Of a stretch of DNA of 64,000 nt, positions 11,125 to 24,045 are shown piece by piece; the stretch's first letter is position 1; each line of letters begins with the position of its first letter. Source of the stretch: Enterobacter sp. RHBSTW-00175. Lineage in GTDB: Bacteria > Pseudomonadota > Gammaproteobacteria > Enterobacterales > Enterobacteriaceae. The DNA is taken from contig NZ_CP055930.1 of assembly GCF_013927005.1 (NCBI RefSeq), positions 1,488,001 through 1,552,000 of the forward strand. The letters run 5' to 3'. The translations under genes and the position numbers were made by a program. Under the pieces are notes generated by a model. It was not told the DNA's origin, ran no database searches, and saw only the letters and a list, made by a program, of their open reading frames with translations.

Positions 11125-12093
11125 TCATTCGCCTGAGCGGGGGACTTCTACTACTACCGCTTCATTTTTGCGCCAACGTCCCCAAAGACGATGACCAATG
11201 GCGGAATACATCGCGCCCGCAACCACGACAAACGCACCGAGATAACCCAACATGTTGAGCATCGGTCTGACGAAGACATCGGGCCAGGCCATTGATAACA
11301 AATCTGAAAATAACAGCGTAAACAGCGGAGTCAGCGTGATTAACGCGCTCACCTGCGCTGCCTGCCAGCGCGCCATTGCTTCGGCCAGCGCGCCATAACC
11401 GACCAGCGTATTCAAGCCACAAAAAATGAGGCACGCCAGTTGCCAGTCACTAAGCTGGGTGATCACACCCGGTTTAGCTAACGGCACTAATGCTAGTGTA
11501 CATAAAGTGTACAGCAAAAGGAGGATCTGCTGTGAGGCAAGACGACGCAATAACACCTTTTGCGCGACGCCATAACTCACCCAGACCGTTGCTGCACCCA
11601 CACCGAAAATCACACCCCAGGTGTAATCCGTCAGTCTGGTAAAAATCTCAATCAGGCTGGTGTTGAAGAACATCACCAGACCGCAGAGCAGCATACTTGC
11701 CCCAATGACCTGTGTACCACGCATCTTCTCTTTCAGGATGAAGACGCTGGCAACCATCATGCCTACCGGTGAAAGTTGACCAATCACCTGCGATGCCGTG
11801 GGGCTAAGATATTGCAGGGAAGAACTGAACAGAATGAAGTTGCCAAACAGACCGCCCGTTGCGATAGCCAACAACACCAGCCAACGCGGTTTGCGGAAGA
11901 GTCGCAATGGCGGAAGCTTACCTTTGACAGCAAGGATGGCTCCGAGGCCAATGCTTGCCATCAGAAAGCGATAAAACACCACCGTAGGCGGTTCCATCAC
12001 TTCCAGTACCTGCTTCATTGCAATTGGCAATGCACCCCAGCACATCGCGGTAGTGAGCGCCAAAAGAATACCAATGCCGGCCTGCTGCTTCAT
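11125..12093 (-). CDS. yhbE: YhbE, EamA/DMT-family inner-membrane transporter
   Basis: A 322-residue integral membrane protein with about ten predicted helices in two tandem EamA repeats, the layout of the drug/metabolite transporter superfamily. Its N-terminus (TTAMCWGALPIAMKQ) has the usual EamA motif. The substrate is unknown, and no experimental role can be read from the sequence. It sits between rpmA and obgE, as in E. coli, where it appears to be carried along in a ribosome-linked operon. A hairpin separates it from rpmA. Confidence 0.93.
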   Translation of the reverse strand: MKQQAGIGILLALTTAMCWGALPIAMKQVLEVMEPPTVVFYRFLMASIGLGAILAVKGKLPPLRLFRKPRWLVLLAIATGGLFGNFILFSSSLQYLSPTASQVIGQLSPVGMMVASVFILKEKMRGTQVIGASMLLCGLVMFFNTSLIEIFTRLTDYTWGVIFGVGAATVWVSYGVAQKVLLRRLASQQILLLLYTLCTLALVPLAKPGVITQLSDWQLACLIFCGLNTLVGYGALAEAMARWQAAQVSALITLTPLFTLLFSDLLSMAWPDVFVRPMLNMLGYLGAFVVVAGAMYSAIGHRLWGRWRKNEAVVVEVPRSGE

Positions 12094-12134
12094 GCCCGTT
12101 TTCCCTACAGAAAAAATTACCGGGTTTCCAATGT

Positions 12135-12166
12135 AAAAAGCCCCGCAACAGGGTGCGGGGCTTTAA
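12135..12166. terminator. Hairpin between rpmA and yhbE
   Basis: An 11-bp perfect stem (AAAGCCCCGCA / TGCGGGGCTTT) with a 6-base loop sits between the rpmA stop and the yhbE start. A-rich and T-rich flanks allow termination after rpmA. Partial read-through would feed yhbE-obgE. Confidence 0.8.
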
Positions 12167-12189
12167 TCCGTTACCGGACCGAGAAAACC

Positions 12190-12447
<258 letters not shown>

Positions 12448-12466
12448 TTAAATCTCTCCTCAGGTC

Positions 12467-13035
<569 letters not shown>

Positions 13036-14007
13036 ATGAATTTAGAAAAAATCAACGAGTTAACCGCGCAAGATATGGCGGGTGTAAATGCAGCAATCCT
13101 GGAGCAACTCAACTCTGATGTTCAGCTGATCAATCAGTTGGGCTATTACATCGTCAGTGGCGGCGGCAAACGTATTCGCCCGATGATAGCTATTCTGGCG
13201 GCGAGAGCTGTTGGCTATCAGGGAAATGCGCACGTCTCCATCGCGGCACTGATCGAATTTATCCACACTGCGACTCTTCTTCATGACGACGTAGTGGATG
13301 AATCAGACATGCGTCGTGGTAAAGCCACGGCAAACGCCGCATTTGGCAACGCTGCCAGCGTTCTGGTGGGGGATTTTATTTATACCCGCGCCTTCCAGAT
13401 GATGACCCGTCTGGGCTCGCTGAAAGTGCTGGAAGTGATGTCTGAAGCCGTGAACGTCATTGCCGAAGGTGAAGTGCTGCAACTGATGAACGTCAACGAC
13501 CCTGACATCACCGAAGAAAACTACATGCGCGTAATTTACAGCAAAACGGCACGTCTGTTTGAAGCTGCAGCGCAGTGCTCTGGTATCCTGGCGGGATGCT
13601 CAGAGGCTCAGGAGCGCGGATTACAGGACTATGGCCGCTATCTTGGCACCGCATTCCAGCTGATTGACGATTTACTGGATTACAGTGCGGATGGCGAAAC
13701 GCTCGGTAAAAATGTCGGTGATGACCTGAACGAAGGCAAACCGACCCTGCCGCTGCTCCATGCCATGCGCAATGGTACCCCGGAGCAGGCACAAATGATC
13801 CGTGAAGCGATCGAGCAGGGAAATGGTCGACATCTTCTGGAACCTGTACTGGAAACAATGGCTATCTGTGGTTCCCTTGACTGGACGCGCCAGCGCGCAG
13901 AGGAAGAGGCAGATAAAGCCATTGAAGCGCTCCAGGTCATCCCAGATAGCCCATGGCGGGATGCTCTGATCGGCCTTGCCCACATCGCCGTTCAGCGCGA
14001 TCGTTAA
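13036..14007 (+). CDS. ispB: IspB, octaprenyl diphosphate synthase
   Basis: IspB extends farnesyl diphosphate with isopentenyl diphosphate to the C40 side chain of ubiquinone and menaquinone. The 323-residue all-helical prenyltransferase shows both aspartate-rich motifs that hold magnesium and substrate: DDVVDESD (about residues 84-91) and DDLLD (about 211-215), plus GGGKRIRP near the N-terminus for IPP binding. It is divergent from rplU and followed by a hairpin, so it is probably monocistronic. Confidence 0.97.
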   Translation: MNLEKINELTAQDMAGVNAAILEQLNSDVQLINQLGYYIVSGGGKRIRPMIAILAARAVGYQGNAHVSIAALIEFIHTATLLHDDVVDESDMRRGKATANAAFGNAASVLVGDFIYTRAFQMMTRLGSLKVLEVMSEAVNVIAEGEVLQLMNVNDPDITEENYMRVIYSKTARLFEAAAQCSGILAGCSEAQERGLQDYGRYLGTAFQLIDDLLDYSADGETLGKNVGDDLNEGKPTLPLLHAMRNGTPEQAQMIREAIEQGNGRHLLEPVLETMAICGSLDWTRQRAEEEADKAIEALQVIPDSPWRDALIGLAHIAVQRDR

Positions 14008-14018
14008 CACGCCATCTT

Positions 14019-14041
14019 CTCCCCGTGTGCTTCACGGGGAG
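14019..14041 (+). terminator. Hairpin after ispB
   Basis: A 9-bp perfect stem (CTCCCCGTG / CACGGGGAG, loop TGCTT) lies 12 bases after the ispB stop. There is no clear T-run, so it may act as an RNA 3'-end stabiliser or a factor-assisted terminator. Confidence 0.5.
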
Positions 14042-14236
14042 CTTCCAATAAGCGCCTGTAAATTTCATATTCACGTTAAAACATCAGCTTACAGGCCGCA
14101 TGAATAAAGCTATGTCTTATTCTGAATATTGCTTCCAGTAATGCGAACTTTTTAGAACGGCTGTTCGAAGAAGGTATAGTAACGCTGTCATTTCAAGAGA
14201 ACTGGCTCGGACGTATACGCACACAAGGACAGCACT

Positions 14237-14524
14237 ATGGATATGAAATTTATCGACTGGCACTCGGCCGATATTATTGCGGCACTCCGCAAAAAAGGGA
14301 CATCGCTGGCAGCAGAATCGCGTCGCAGCGGACTGAGTTCCTCTACGCTAGCAAATGCACTCACTCGCCCATGGCCAAAGGGCGAATTAATTATCGCAAT
14401 TGCACTGGAAACCGACCCGTGGATAATCTGGCCATCGCGTTACCACGATCCCATCACTCACGAATTTATCGACAGAACACGCATGATGCGCCAGAAAAAG
14501 AGTAAGCAAGAGGATCAAAACTGA
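14237..14524 (+). CDS. sfsB: SfsB (Nlp), Ner-like DNA-binding regulator
   Basis: A 95-residue protein related to the Ner repressor of Mu-like phages, known in E. coli as SfsB/Nlp and linked to sugar-fermentation gene activation. Most of it is a helix-turn-helix domain: DIIAALRKKGTSLAAESRRS then GLSSSTLANALTRPWPKGE. The acidic/basic tail differs from the E. coli protein. It lies alone between ispB and the convergent murA. The upstream 195 bases should hold its promoter; no operator was recognised. Confidence 0.92.
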   Translation: MDMKFIDWHSADIIAALRKKGTSLAAESRRSGLSSSTLANALTRPWPKGELIIAIALETDPWIIWPSRYHDPITHEFIDRTRMMRQKKSKQEDQN

Positions 14525-14545
14525 CCCTCAGGTTTTGACAGGAAC

Positions 14546-14578
14546 AGCAACCCCCCGGTCATCTCTGGCAGGGGGCTG
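14546..14578. terminator. Hairpin between sfsB and murA
   Basis: Converging transcripts of sfsB and murA meet at a hairpin with stem CAGC..CCCCC / GGGGG.CTG around the loop at 14556-14568. Base runs outside it are weak, so termination efficiency is uncertain. Confidence 0.45.
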
Positions 14579-14587
14579 CCGGAACGA

Positions 14588-15859
<1,272 letters not shown>

Positions 15860-15898
15860 TTATAAATTCAACCGTGCTGCGGGCCTATAGCCCTCAGC

Positions 15899-16153
15899 TC
15901 AAAAACCGTTTAGTTTGCGATCGCGAGCCCACTCTTGCGGGGTGAACGCTTTAATCGACAGGGCGTGGATGCGGTTATCCGCAATGTATTCCATCAGCGG
16001 CGCGTACACAGCCTGCTGTTTCTTCACGCGGCTCATTCCGTCGAAGATCTCACCCACAGCAATAACCTGGAAGTGACTGCCATCGCCAGAGACGTGGGCT
16101 TCCTGAAGGGAGAGTGCATTCATCAGCACTGCCTGGATTTCATTATTTTCCAT
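15899..16153 (-). CDS. ibaG: IbaG, BolA-family acid-stress protein
   Basis: IbaG is an 84-residue BolA/YrbA-type protein that partners monothiol glutaredoxin in iron-sulfur handling and is linked to acid stress. The BolA fold is evident: a helix ([16 protein letters not shown]), the strand-loop with [14 protein letters not shown], and a C-terminal helix containing [14 protein letters not shown]. The start at 16153 (MENNEIQ) matches the family N-terminus; an in-frame start at 16222 would add 23 residues that overlap a hairpin region. It lies between mlaB and murA. Confidence 0.94.
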   Translation of the reverse strand: MENNEIQAVLMNALSLQEAHVSGDGSHFQVIAVGEIFDGMSRVKKQQAVYAPLMEYIADNRIHALSIKAFTPQEWARDRKLNGF

Positions 16154-16224
16154 GGGTTCTACATCATCAGATAGTGAAAACAAGCCCAACATCTTAGAGC
16201 AAAGTAGCGTTGTCTTAAACAAGC

Positions 16225-16258
16225 AAAAAGCCCCAACGATGAAACAGTCGGGGCTTTC
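16225..16258 (-). terminator. Terminator after mlaB
   Basis: An 8-bp stem (AAAGCCCC / GGGGCTTT) followed by a T-run on the minus strand lies 22 bases past the mlaB stop. It would end most mla transcripts before ibaG-murA. Confidence 0.75.
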
Positions 16259-16279
16259 AGAATTAACGCTTTGAAAATA

Positions 16280-16573
16280 TTAACGAGGTAGTACGTCTTC
16301 CGGCAAATTGTAGAGCTGCGCAAGAGTCATCACATTATCGCTGGCACCCGCCAGTGCAACCGTGAGCCCCTGCTTTTTGCCTTCCGCAACAAGATGCACT
16401 AACAGGGCGATTCCTGCCGTATCCACGCGTGAAACACCGGTCAAATCAATCAGCGTAACGCCTTTCATGGCATCGTTGCGAGCATCCCATAACGGGTTCA
16501 GCAAATCCTGATCAAGCTCGCCAGACAACAACAACGTCTCACCTTCGCGCGACCAGCTCAGTTGCTGTTGCAT
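16280..16573 (-). CDS. mlaB: MlaB, STAS-domain subunit of the Mla transporter
   Basis: MlaB (97 residues) is the cytoplasmic STAS-domain protein that binds MlaF and stabilises the MlaFEDB phospholipid transporter. The sequence is a single STAS fold, with the conserved segment VTLIDLTGVSRVDTAGIALLV around the usual phosphorylatable position, here Thr in DTAG. It shares one base with the stop of mlaC, indicating coupled translation in mlaFEDCB. Confidence 0.95.
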   Translation of the reverse strand: MQQQLSWSREGETLLLSGELDQDLLNPLWDARNDAMKGVTLIDLTGVSRVDTAGIALLVHLVAEGKKQGLTVALAGASDNVMTLAQLYNLPEDVLPR

Positions 16574-17208
16574 TACTTTTTCTCGTCCAGGGAAATTTTC
16601 TGACGCGAGATGGACTGCAACTGCGCGGTCAGGCCATCAATGCCTTTGGTACGCAGCAGGTCGCTCCATTCATTTTGCTTGGTGGTAATCATGCTCACCC
16701 CTTCCGCAATCATGTCGTACGCCTGCCAGTTACCTGTCTGGGAGTTTTTACGCCACTGGAAGTCCAGGCGAACAGGCGGACGACCGTTAGGGTCAAGAAT
16801 GGTCACACGAATTGGCACAATAGTCGCATCGCCCAGAGGCTGTTCAGGCGCAATTTGATAGGTTTGACCGTGATACATTGCCAGCGCCTGACCGTAAGCC
16901 TGTTTCAGGTATTCACGGAACGCAGCAAAGTAAGCATCACGCTGTGCAGGCGTCGCATCTTTGTAGTAACGACCCAGCACAAGAGCACCCGCGTATTTAA
17001 TCTGCACATAAGGCAGCAGTTCCTGATCAACCACTTCACGCAGATAATCCGGGTTAGCACGAATTTTAGGTTGTTCGTTTTTAAGGCGATCGAAGGTCTT
17101 TTTCGCGGCCTCATCCATCTGTTTGTACGGGTTACTCAAATCGGCAGCATGCGCTGCGGTCAGAGGGGCAATCACCAGCATGGCAACCATGAACAGTCGT
17201 TTAAACAT
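16573..17208 (-). CDS. mlaC: MlaC, periplasmic phospholipid-binding protein
   Basis: MlaC ferries phospholipids between the outer-membrane MlaA-porin complex and the inner-membrane MlaFEDB complex. It is 211 residues with a cleavable signal peptide ([21 protein letters not shown]) and the MlaC/Ttg2D domain filling the rest. Family features such as the motif [18 protein letters not shown] segment (here [15 protein letters not shown]) are clear. It lies 3 bases downstream of mlaD and overlaps mlaB. Confidence 0.96.
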   Translation of the reverse strand: MFKRLFMVAMLVIAPLTAAHAADLSNPYKQMDEAAKKTFDRLKNEQPKIRANPDYLREVVDQELLPYVQIKYAGALVLGRYYKDATPAQRDAYFAAFREYLKQAYGQALAMYHGQTYQIAPEQPLGDATIVPIRVTILDPNGRPPVRLDFQWRKNSQTGNWQAYDMIAEGVSMITTKQNEWSDLLRTKGIDGLTAQLQSISRQKISLDEKK

Positions 17209-17211
17209 GAA

Positions 17212-17778
17212 TTACTTCTCCTGAGATGAATTCGTCGCGTCTGGGGCTGGCGCGGCGTCAGTATGGCCTTCACTTTGTGCTGGCGCACCGTCAGTTTTCT
17301 TGTCGTCACCGCCTTTACTGCTGTAAAGGAACTGACCAATCATATCTTCCAGCACCATGGCTGATTTCGTATCCTGAATGACGCTACCGTCTTTAAGGAT
17401 AGTCGTTCCCAGTTCAGGATCTTCAAAGCCAACGTTAAGTGCCAGATATTGTTCACCCAACAGGCCGGAGGTACGAATCGACAGCGAACTGGTGTCCGGA
17501 AGATGGTTGTAACGCTCTTCGATATCCATCGCGACACGCGGCAGATAGGTTTTCTCGTCCAGCGTGATGTCCGCCACGCGACCAATAACCACGCCGCCAA
17601 TACGCACCGGTGAGCGCGCTTTCAGGCCGCCGATGTTGTCGAACGTTGCATAGAGGCGATATGTCGGTTCGGTGCGAATAGACGTGATATCCGCAGCTCT
17701 CAGACAGATGAACAGCGCAGCCAACAGTGCCAGCAACAGAAACACGCCGACCCAAATTTCATTTTTTCTCGTTTGCAT
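17212..17778 (-). CDS. mlaD: MlaD, MCE-domain membrane subunit
   Basis: MlaD forms the hexameric MCE ring of the inner-membrane phospholipid transporter. It is 188 residues: a single N-terminal membrane helix (about residues 8-26), one MCE domain with the hallmark GLKARSPVRIGGVVIGRV, and a flexible tail rich in Ala, Pro and Thr that is longer than in E. coli. The start at 17778 (MQTRKNE) matches the family; a start at 17793 would add five residues overlapping mlaE. It lies 4 bases after mlaE. Confidence 0.96.
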   Translation of the reverse strand: MQTRKNEIWVGVFLLLALLAALFICLRAADITSIRTEPTYRLYATFDNIGGLKARSPVRIGGVVIGRVADITLDEKTYLPRVAMDIEERYNHLPDTSSLSIRTSGLLGEQYLALNVGFEDPELGTTILKDGSVIQDTKSAMVLEDMIGQFLYSSKGGDDKKTDGAPAQSEGHTDAAPAPDATNSSQEK

Positions 17779-17782
17779 GAAC

Positions 17783-19385
<1,603 letters not shown>

Positions 19386-19612
19386 TTATGTTTCCTTTCT
19401 TACCCTGATTCACATTAAGCATGACGCTTAAATCAGCCCTAAACTCAACATTTTTACAGAATAATAGCCGTTGAGGTTAGCGAAAGCTGGCATTTGTTTT
19501 ACTTTTCCGGCGCATAAAGTCAAAATTAGGAATTCGTTACGTCTTAGACTGTATGCAGCACCAAAATTCACGCGCAGTGGACCGGCGAGTATACCTGAAG
19601 AAAGGACTTTTG

Positions 19613-20590
19613 ATGCTTTTAGCAACAGCACTGTTAATAATTGGTTTACTTTTGGTGGTCTACAGTGCTGACCGTTTGGTATTCGCTGCATCAATATTGT
19701 GCCGACTAATTGGCGTGCCGCCTATTATCATCGGGATGACGGTCGTCAGCGTCGGGACGTCTCTTCCTGAAATTATCGTGTCCGTCTCGGCATCGCTGCA
19801 TGGCCAGATCAATCTCGCTATCGGCACGGCCATAGGTTCTAACATCGTCAATATCCTGCTGATTCTTGGTCTGGCTGCATTGCTGCACCCATTTCGCGTG
19901 CATTCTGATGTTCTGCGCCGTGAATTGCCGCTAATGTTAATCGTAAGCCTGTTGGCGGGCTGTGTGCTCTATGATGGGGTGCTGAGCTATAGCGATGGCA
20001 TTTTCTTACTGGCGCTGGCGGTAATTTGGCTGCTGTTTATCGTTAAAATCGCCCGCCAGGCCGAAAAACAGGGTAATGATAGCCTCACTCGTGAGCAGGT
20101 AGCAGAGCTGCCGCGGGAAGGAACGTTACCGGTCGCGCTGCTTTGGCTTGGCGTGGCGCTCATTATTATGCCAATGGCCACCCGCATGGTGGTGGATAAT
20201 GCCACCGTGCTGGCAAACGCCTTCGCCATGAGCGAATTAACCATCGGCCTGACCGTGATTGCTATCGGTACCAGCCTGCCGGAACTGGCAACCGCCATTG
20301 CCGGCGCGCGTAAAGGTGAGGATGATATCGCGATTGGCAATATTATCGGCTCTAACATTTTCAATATCGCGATCGTGACCGGCTTACCGGCATTGATATC
20401 GCCAGGGCCGTTTAATCCGCTGGCATTTTCGCGCGATTACGGTGTGATGTTGCTGGTCAGTGTTGTTTTTGCCCTGCTCTGCTGGCGGCGGAAACGTCAG
20501 ATTGGTAAAGGCGCAGGCGCGCTACTGACAGGTGGATTTATCGTATGGATGGCGATGCTGTACTGGCTTTCGCCTCTTCTCTCTGGGTAA
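19613..20590 (+). CDS. yrbG: YrbG, calcium/sodium antiporter-family protein
   Basis: A 325-residue inner-membrane protein of the CaCA exchanger family. The two internal alpha-repeats typical of the family are visible: GMTVVSVGTSLPEIIVS in the first half and GLTVIAIGTSLPELATA in the second, each followed by a GSNI motif (AIGSNIVNIL, IIGSNIFNIA). It has about ten helices. The start at 19613 (MLLATALL) matches the E. coli length; an upstream ATG at 19553 would add 20 residues. It begins the yrbG-kds-lpt run, with kdsD 13 bases downstream. Confidence 0.95.
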   Translation: MLLATALLIIGLLLVVYSADRLVFAASILCRLIGVPPIIIGMTVVSVGTSLPEIIVSVSASLHGQINLAIGTAIGSNIVNILLILGLAALLHPFRVHSDVLRRELPLMLIVSLLAGCVLYDGVLSYSDGIFLLALAVIWLLFIVKIARQAEKQGNDSLTREQVAELPREGTLPVALLWLGVALIIMPMATRMVVDNATVLANAFAMSELTIGLTVIAIGTSLPELATAIAGARKGEDDIAIGNIIGSNIFNIAIVTGLPALISPGPFNPLAFSRDYGVMLLVSVVFALLCWRRKRQIGKGAGALLTGGFIVWMAMLYWLSPLLSG

Positions 20591-20603
20591 ACGGAAACGC
20601 ATT

Positions 20604-21590
20604 ATGTCGCAAATAGAATTGCAGCCGGATTTTGACTTTCAGAAAGCAGGCAAAGACGTTCTGGAGATTGAACGTGAAGGTCTGGCGCAGTTAGATCAGT
20701 ACATTAATCAGGATTTTAGTCTGGCATGTGAGAAGATGTTCTACTGTGCCGGCAAAGTCGTGGTCATGGGAATGGGCAAGTCTGGTCATATTGGGCGCAA
20801 AATGGCCGCAACTTTTGCCAGTACCGGAACTTCTTCATTCTTTGTTCACCCAGGGGAAGCAGCACACGGCGACCTGGGCATGGTCACGCCGCAGGATGTG
20901 GTCATTGCACTGTCGAATTCCGGTGAATCGAACGAGATCCTGGCGCTTATTCCAGTGTTGAAAAGGCTGCACGTGCCGCTGATTTGCATGACCAGCCGCC
21001 CGGAAAGCAGCATGGCCCGCGCTGCAGATATTCACCTGTGCGTCAAAGTGCCAAAAGAAGCGTGCCCATTGGGTCTTGCCCCGACGTCCAGCACCACTGC
21101 CGCACTGGTCATGGGAGATGCGCTTGCGGTGGCATTACTCGAAGCTCGTGGTTTTACGCCAGAAGATTTCGCGCTCTCTCATCCAGGCGGCGCGCTGGGG
21201 CGCAAGTTGCTGCTCCGGGTAAACGACATTATGCACACGGGCGATGAGATCCCGCATGTAAGTAAAGCCGCTTCACTGCGTGATGCGTTACTGGAAATTA
21301 CCCGCAAAAATCTCGGCATGACGGTTGTTTGCGACGATCTCATGAAGATTCAGGGGATTTTCACTGACGGTGACTTACGCCGCGTGTTCGATATGGGCGT
21401 GGATGTCCGCACGTTAGGTATCGCCGATGTCATGACACCAGGCGGGATCCGCGTTCGTCCTGGCACCCTGGCGGTGGATGTGCTGAACCTGATGCAGTCC
21501 CGCCACATAACCTCGGTGATGGTTGCCGATGGCGACCAACTGCTGGGTGTGGTACATATGCATGATCTTCTACGCGCAGGCGTAGTGTAA
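20604..21590 (+). CDS. kdsD: KdsD, arabinose-5-phosphate isomerase
   Basis: KdsD converts ribulose-5-phosphate to arabinose-5-phosphate, the first step to Kdo for lipopolysaccharide. The 328 residues show an N-terminal SIS domain (GMGKSGHIGRKMAATFAS; SNSGES; LGLAPTSSTT) and two C-terminal CBS domains (about residues 210-328). The start at 20604 (MSQIEL) matches the family; an in-frame upstream start lies inside yrbG. Its stop codon overlaps a start codon of kdsC, the next enzyme of the pathway but one. Confidence 0.97.
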   Translation: MSQIELQPDFDFQKAGKDVLEIEREGLAQLDQYINQDFSLACEKMFYCAGKVVVMGMGKSGHIGRKMAATFASTGTSSFFVHPGEAAHGDLGMVTPQDVVIALSNSGESNEILALIPVLKRLHVPLICMTSRPESSMARAADIHLCVKVPKEACPLGLAPTSSTTAALVMGDALAVALLEARGFTPEDFALSHPGGALGRKLLLRVNDIMHTGDEIPHVSKAASLRDALLEITRKNLGMTVVCDDLMKIQGIFTDGDLRRVFDMGVDVRTLGIADVMTPGGIRVRPGTLAVDVLNLMQSRHITSVMVADGDQLLGVVHMHDLLRAGVV

Positions 21591-21604
21591 TGAAGGATAA
21601 GACA

Positions 21605-22171
21605 ATGAGTAATGCGGGTGCATCCCTTGCAACCTGTTATGGTCCAGTAAGTACAGACATGATGGCGAAGGCGGAAAACATCCGTCTGCTGATCCTGGAT
21701 GTTGATGGCGTACTCTCCGATGGCCTGATTTATATGGGCAATAATGGCGAAGAGCTAAAAGCATTCAATGTTCGCGACGGTTATGGCATTCGCTGCGCGC
21801 TCACATCCGGGATCGAAGTTGCTATCATCACCGGGCGAAAAGCTAAACTTGTAGAAGACCGCTGCGAAACGTTGGGCATTACCCATCTGTATCAGGGACA
21901 ATCCGACAAGATGTTGGCATTCAACGATTTGCTTGCGAAACTGTCCATCGCGCCTGAGCATGTTGCCTATGTTGGCGACGATCTGATCGACTGGCCGGTG
22001 ATGGCCGAAGTGGGGCTGAGCATCGCGGTAGCCGATGCCCATCCGCTGTTGATACCGCGTGCTGACTATGTCACCCATATCAACGGCGGTCGCGGTGCCG
22101 TACGTGAAGTCTGCGATCTGCTTCTGCTGGCGCAGGGCAAGCTTGAAGAGGCCAAAGGGCAATCAATATGA
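21605..22171 (+). CDS. kdsC: KdsC, Kdo-8-phosphate phosphatase
   Basis: KdsC removes phosphate from Kdo-8-phosphate. The 188-residue HAD-superfamily protein has the nucleophile motif LDVDGVLSDG, motif II Thr (IITGRKA) and the metal-binding GDDLIDWPVM. The start at 21605 has an AAGGA ribosome site 7 bases upstream; the alternative ATG at 21590, overlapping the kdsD stop, would add five residues and lacks its own site. The gene overlaps lptC by 4 bases, consistent with a tightly coupled LPS operon. Confidence 0.97.
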   Translation: MSNAGASLATCYGPVSTDMMAKAENIRLLILDVDGVLSDGLIYMGNNGEELKAFNVRDGYGIRCALTSGIEVAIITGRKAKLVEDRCETLGITHLYQGQSDKMLAFNDLLAKLSIAPEHVAYVGDDLIDWPVMAEVGLSIAVADAHPLLIPRADYVTHINGGRGAVREVCDLLLLAQGKLEEAKGQSI

Positions 22172-22743
22172 GTAAAACCAGACGTTGGGTTATCATTCTG
22201 CTAACGCTTGTCGCACTGGTACTGATTGGCGTAAACCTCGCTGACCGTGACGATACACAACCGGAAGTGTTCAACAATAGCGATCCAACATACAAAAGCG
22301 ATCACAGTGACACGGTGGTTTACAGTCCAGAAGGTGCGCTGAACTATCGCCTGATTGCAACGCATGTTGAGTATTTTTCAGATGATGGTATCTCGTGGTT
22401 TACCCAACCGGTAATGACCACATTTGATGCCGATAAAGTGCCAACGTGGTCGATTAAGTCTGACAGAGCAAAATTAACAAATGACCGTATGCTTTATCTG
22501 TATGGTCATGTTGAGGTCAACGCCCTGACCGCTGACTCTCAACTGCGTAAAATTACAACAGATAATGCCCAGATTAACCTGGTGACCCAGGATGTGACTT
22601 CGCAAGATCTGGTTACACTGTATGGCACAACATTTAATTCCAGCGGTCTGAGAATGCGCGGGAACTTACGCAGCAAAAACGCCGAGCTGATTGAAAAGGT
22701 TAGATCCTCTTATGAAATTCAAAACAAACAAACTCAGCCTTAA
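22168..22743 (+). CDS. lptC: LptC, inner-membrane LPS export protein
   Basis: LptC is the bitopic protein that passes LPS from LptB2FG to LptA. It is 191 residues with one N-terminal membrane helix (about residues 7-24) and a periplasmic beta-jellyroll. It overlaps lptA by 32 bases and kdsC by 4. Its partners LptF and LptG are also in this window (31648-33830), unusually near in comparison with E. coli. Confidence 0.96.
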   Translation: MSKTRRWVIILLTLVALVLIGVNLADRDDTQPEVFNNSDPTYKSDHSDTVVYSPEGALNYRLIATHVEYFSDDGISWFTQPVMTTFDADKVPTWSIKSDRAKLTNDRMLYLYGHVEVNALTADSQLRKITTDNAQINLVTQDVTSQDLVTLYGTTFNSSGLRMRGNLRSKNAELIEKVRSSYEIQNKQTQP

Positions 22744-23266
22744 TTTTGTTATCGCCAGCGCGCTGCTGGCAGCCAGTCTTCCCGCACTTGCTGTGACTGG
22801 TGATACCGAACAGCCGATTCATATTGAATCTGACACTCAGTCTCTCGATATGCAGGGTAATGTCGTCACCTTTACCGGCAACGTCGTCATGACTCAGGGC
22901 ACCATCAAAATTAATGCCGACAAAGTGGTCGTTACCCGTCCGGGCGGCGAGCAAGGCAAAGAAATTATTGATGGTTATGGCAACCCGGCAACCTTCTACC
23001 AGATGCAGGACAACGGTAAACCGGTGAAGGGCCACGCCACACATATGCACTATGAACTGGCGAAGGATCTTGTCATTCTGACCGGTAACGCCTATCTGGA
23101 ACAGCTGGACAGCAATATCACCGGCGACCAGATCACCTATCTGGTGAAAGAGCAAAAAATGCAGGCTTCCAGCGAGAAAGGCAAACGCGTTACCACCGTG
23201 CTTGTTCCTTCACAGCTGCAAGATAAAGGCAAAAGCCAGGCCCCGGCACAGAAGAAGAGTAACTAA
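22712..23266 (+). CDS. lptA: LptA, periplasmic LPS bridge protein
   Basis: LptA polymerises into the periplasmic bridge that carries LPS to LptDE. The 184 residues start with a signal peptide ending ASLPALA, followed by the OstA-like beta-jellyroll (IHIESDTQSLDMQGNVVTFTGNV) and a basic, Gln/Lys-rich tail. The start at 22712 (MKFKTNK) gives the correct signal peptide; an ATG at 22691 would add seven residues. It overlaps lptC and lies 6 bases before lptB. Confidence 0.96.
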   Translation: MKFKTNKLSLNFVIASALLAASLPALAVTGDTEQPIHIESDTQSLDMQGNVVTFTGNVVMTQGTIKINADKVVVTRPGGEQGKEIIDGYGNPATFYQMQDNGKPVKGHATHMHYELAKDLVILTGNAYLEQLDSNITGDQITYLVKEQKMQASSEKGKRVTTVLVPSQLQDKGKSQAPAQKKSN

Positions 23267-23272
23267 TTCGTT

Positions 23273-23998
23273 ATGGCAACATTAACTGCAAAAAATCTCG
23301 CTAAGGCCTATAAGGGCCGCCGCGTCGTGGAAGATGTCAGTCTGTCCGTCAACTCCGGCGAAATTGTTGGCCTTTTAGGTCCTAACGGTGCGGGTAAAAC
23401 CACTACCTTCTACATGGTGGTGGGCATTGTGCCGCGTGATGCAGGCAACATTGTCATTGATGATGAAGATATCAGCCTTCTGCCGCTGCACGCCCGTGCG
23501 CGCCGTGGTATCGGCTATCTTCCTCAGGAAGCGTCCATTTTCCGCCGTTTAAGCGTCTTCGATAACCTGATGGCCGTCTTGCAGATCCGCGACGATCTGT
23601 CGAGCGAGCAGCGTCAGGATCGCGCTAACGAACTGATGGAAGAGTTTCATATTGAACACCTGCGCGATAGCTTAGGCCAGGCACTGTCAGGCGGTGAACG
23701 TCGTCGTGTCGAGATTGCGCGCGCACTGGCTGCAAACCCGAAATTCATCCTGCTGGATGAACCCTTCGCGGGCGTTGACCCTATTTCCGTCATCGATATC
23801 AAACGTATTATTGAACATCTGCGTGACAGCGGGCTTGGCGTACTGATCACTGACCACAACGTCCGTGAAACGCTGGCCGTTTGTGAACGCGCTTATATTG
23901 TGAGCCAGGGCCATCTGATTGCCCATGGTACGCCGACGCAGATCCTCGAAGATGAGCATGTTAAGCGCGTGTACCTTGGGGAAGACTTCAGACTCTGA
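23273..23998 (+). CDS. lptB: LptB, ATPase of the LPS exporter
   Basis: LptB dimer drives LPS extraction through LptFG. The 241 residues carry Walker [11 protein letters not shown] loop (YLPQEASIF), signature [15 protein letters not shown], Walker [14 protein letters not shown] and the H-loop TDHNV. It is the ATPase of the machine whose permeases LptF and LptG lie 8 kb away here. rpoN follows after 47 bases. Confidence 0.98.
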   Translation: MATLTAKNLAKAYKGRRVVEDVSLSVNSGEIVGLLGPNGAGKTTTFYMVVGIVPRDAGNIVIDDEDISLLPLHARARRGIGYLPQEASIFRRLSVFDNLMAVLQIRDDLSSEQRQDRANELMEEFHIEHLRDSLGQALSGGERRRVEIARALAANPKFILLDEPFAGVDPISVIDIKRIIEHLRDSGLGVLITDHNVRETLAVCERAYIVSQGHLIAHGTPTQILEDEHVKRVYLGEDFRL

Positions 23999-24045
23999 TA
24001 GGGTAGAGGTAACGTAACGCCGCACCGGAGAAAAATGCTCTGAAC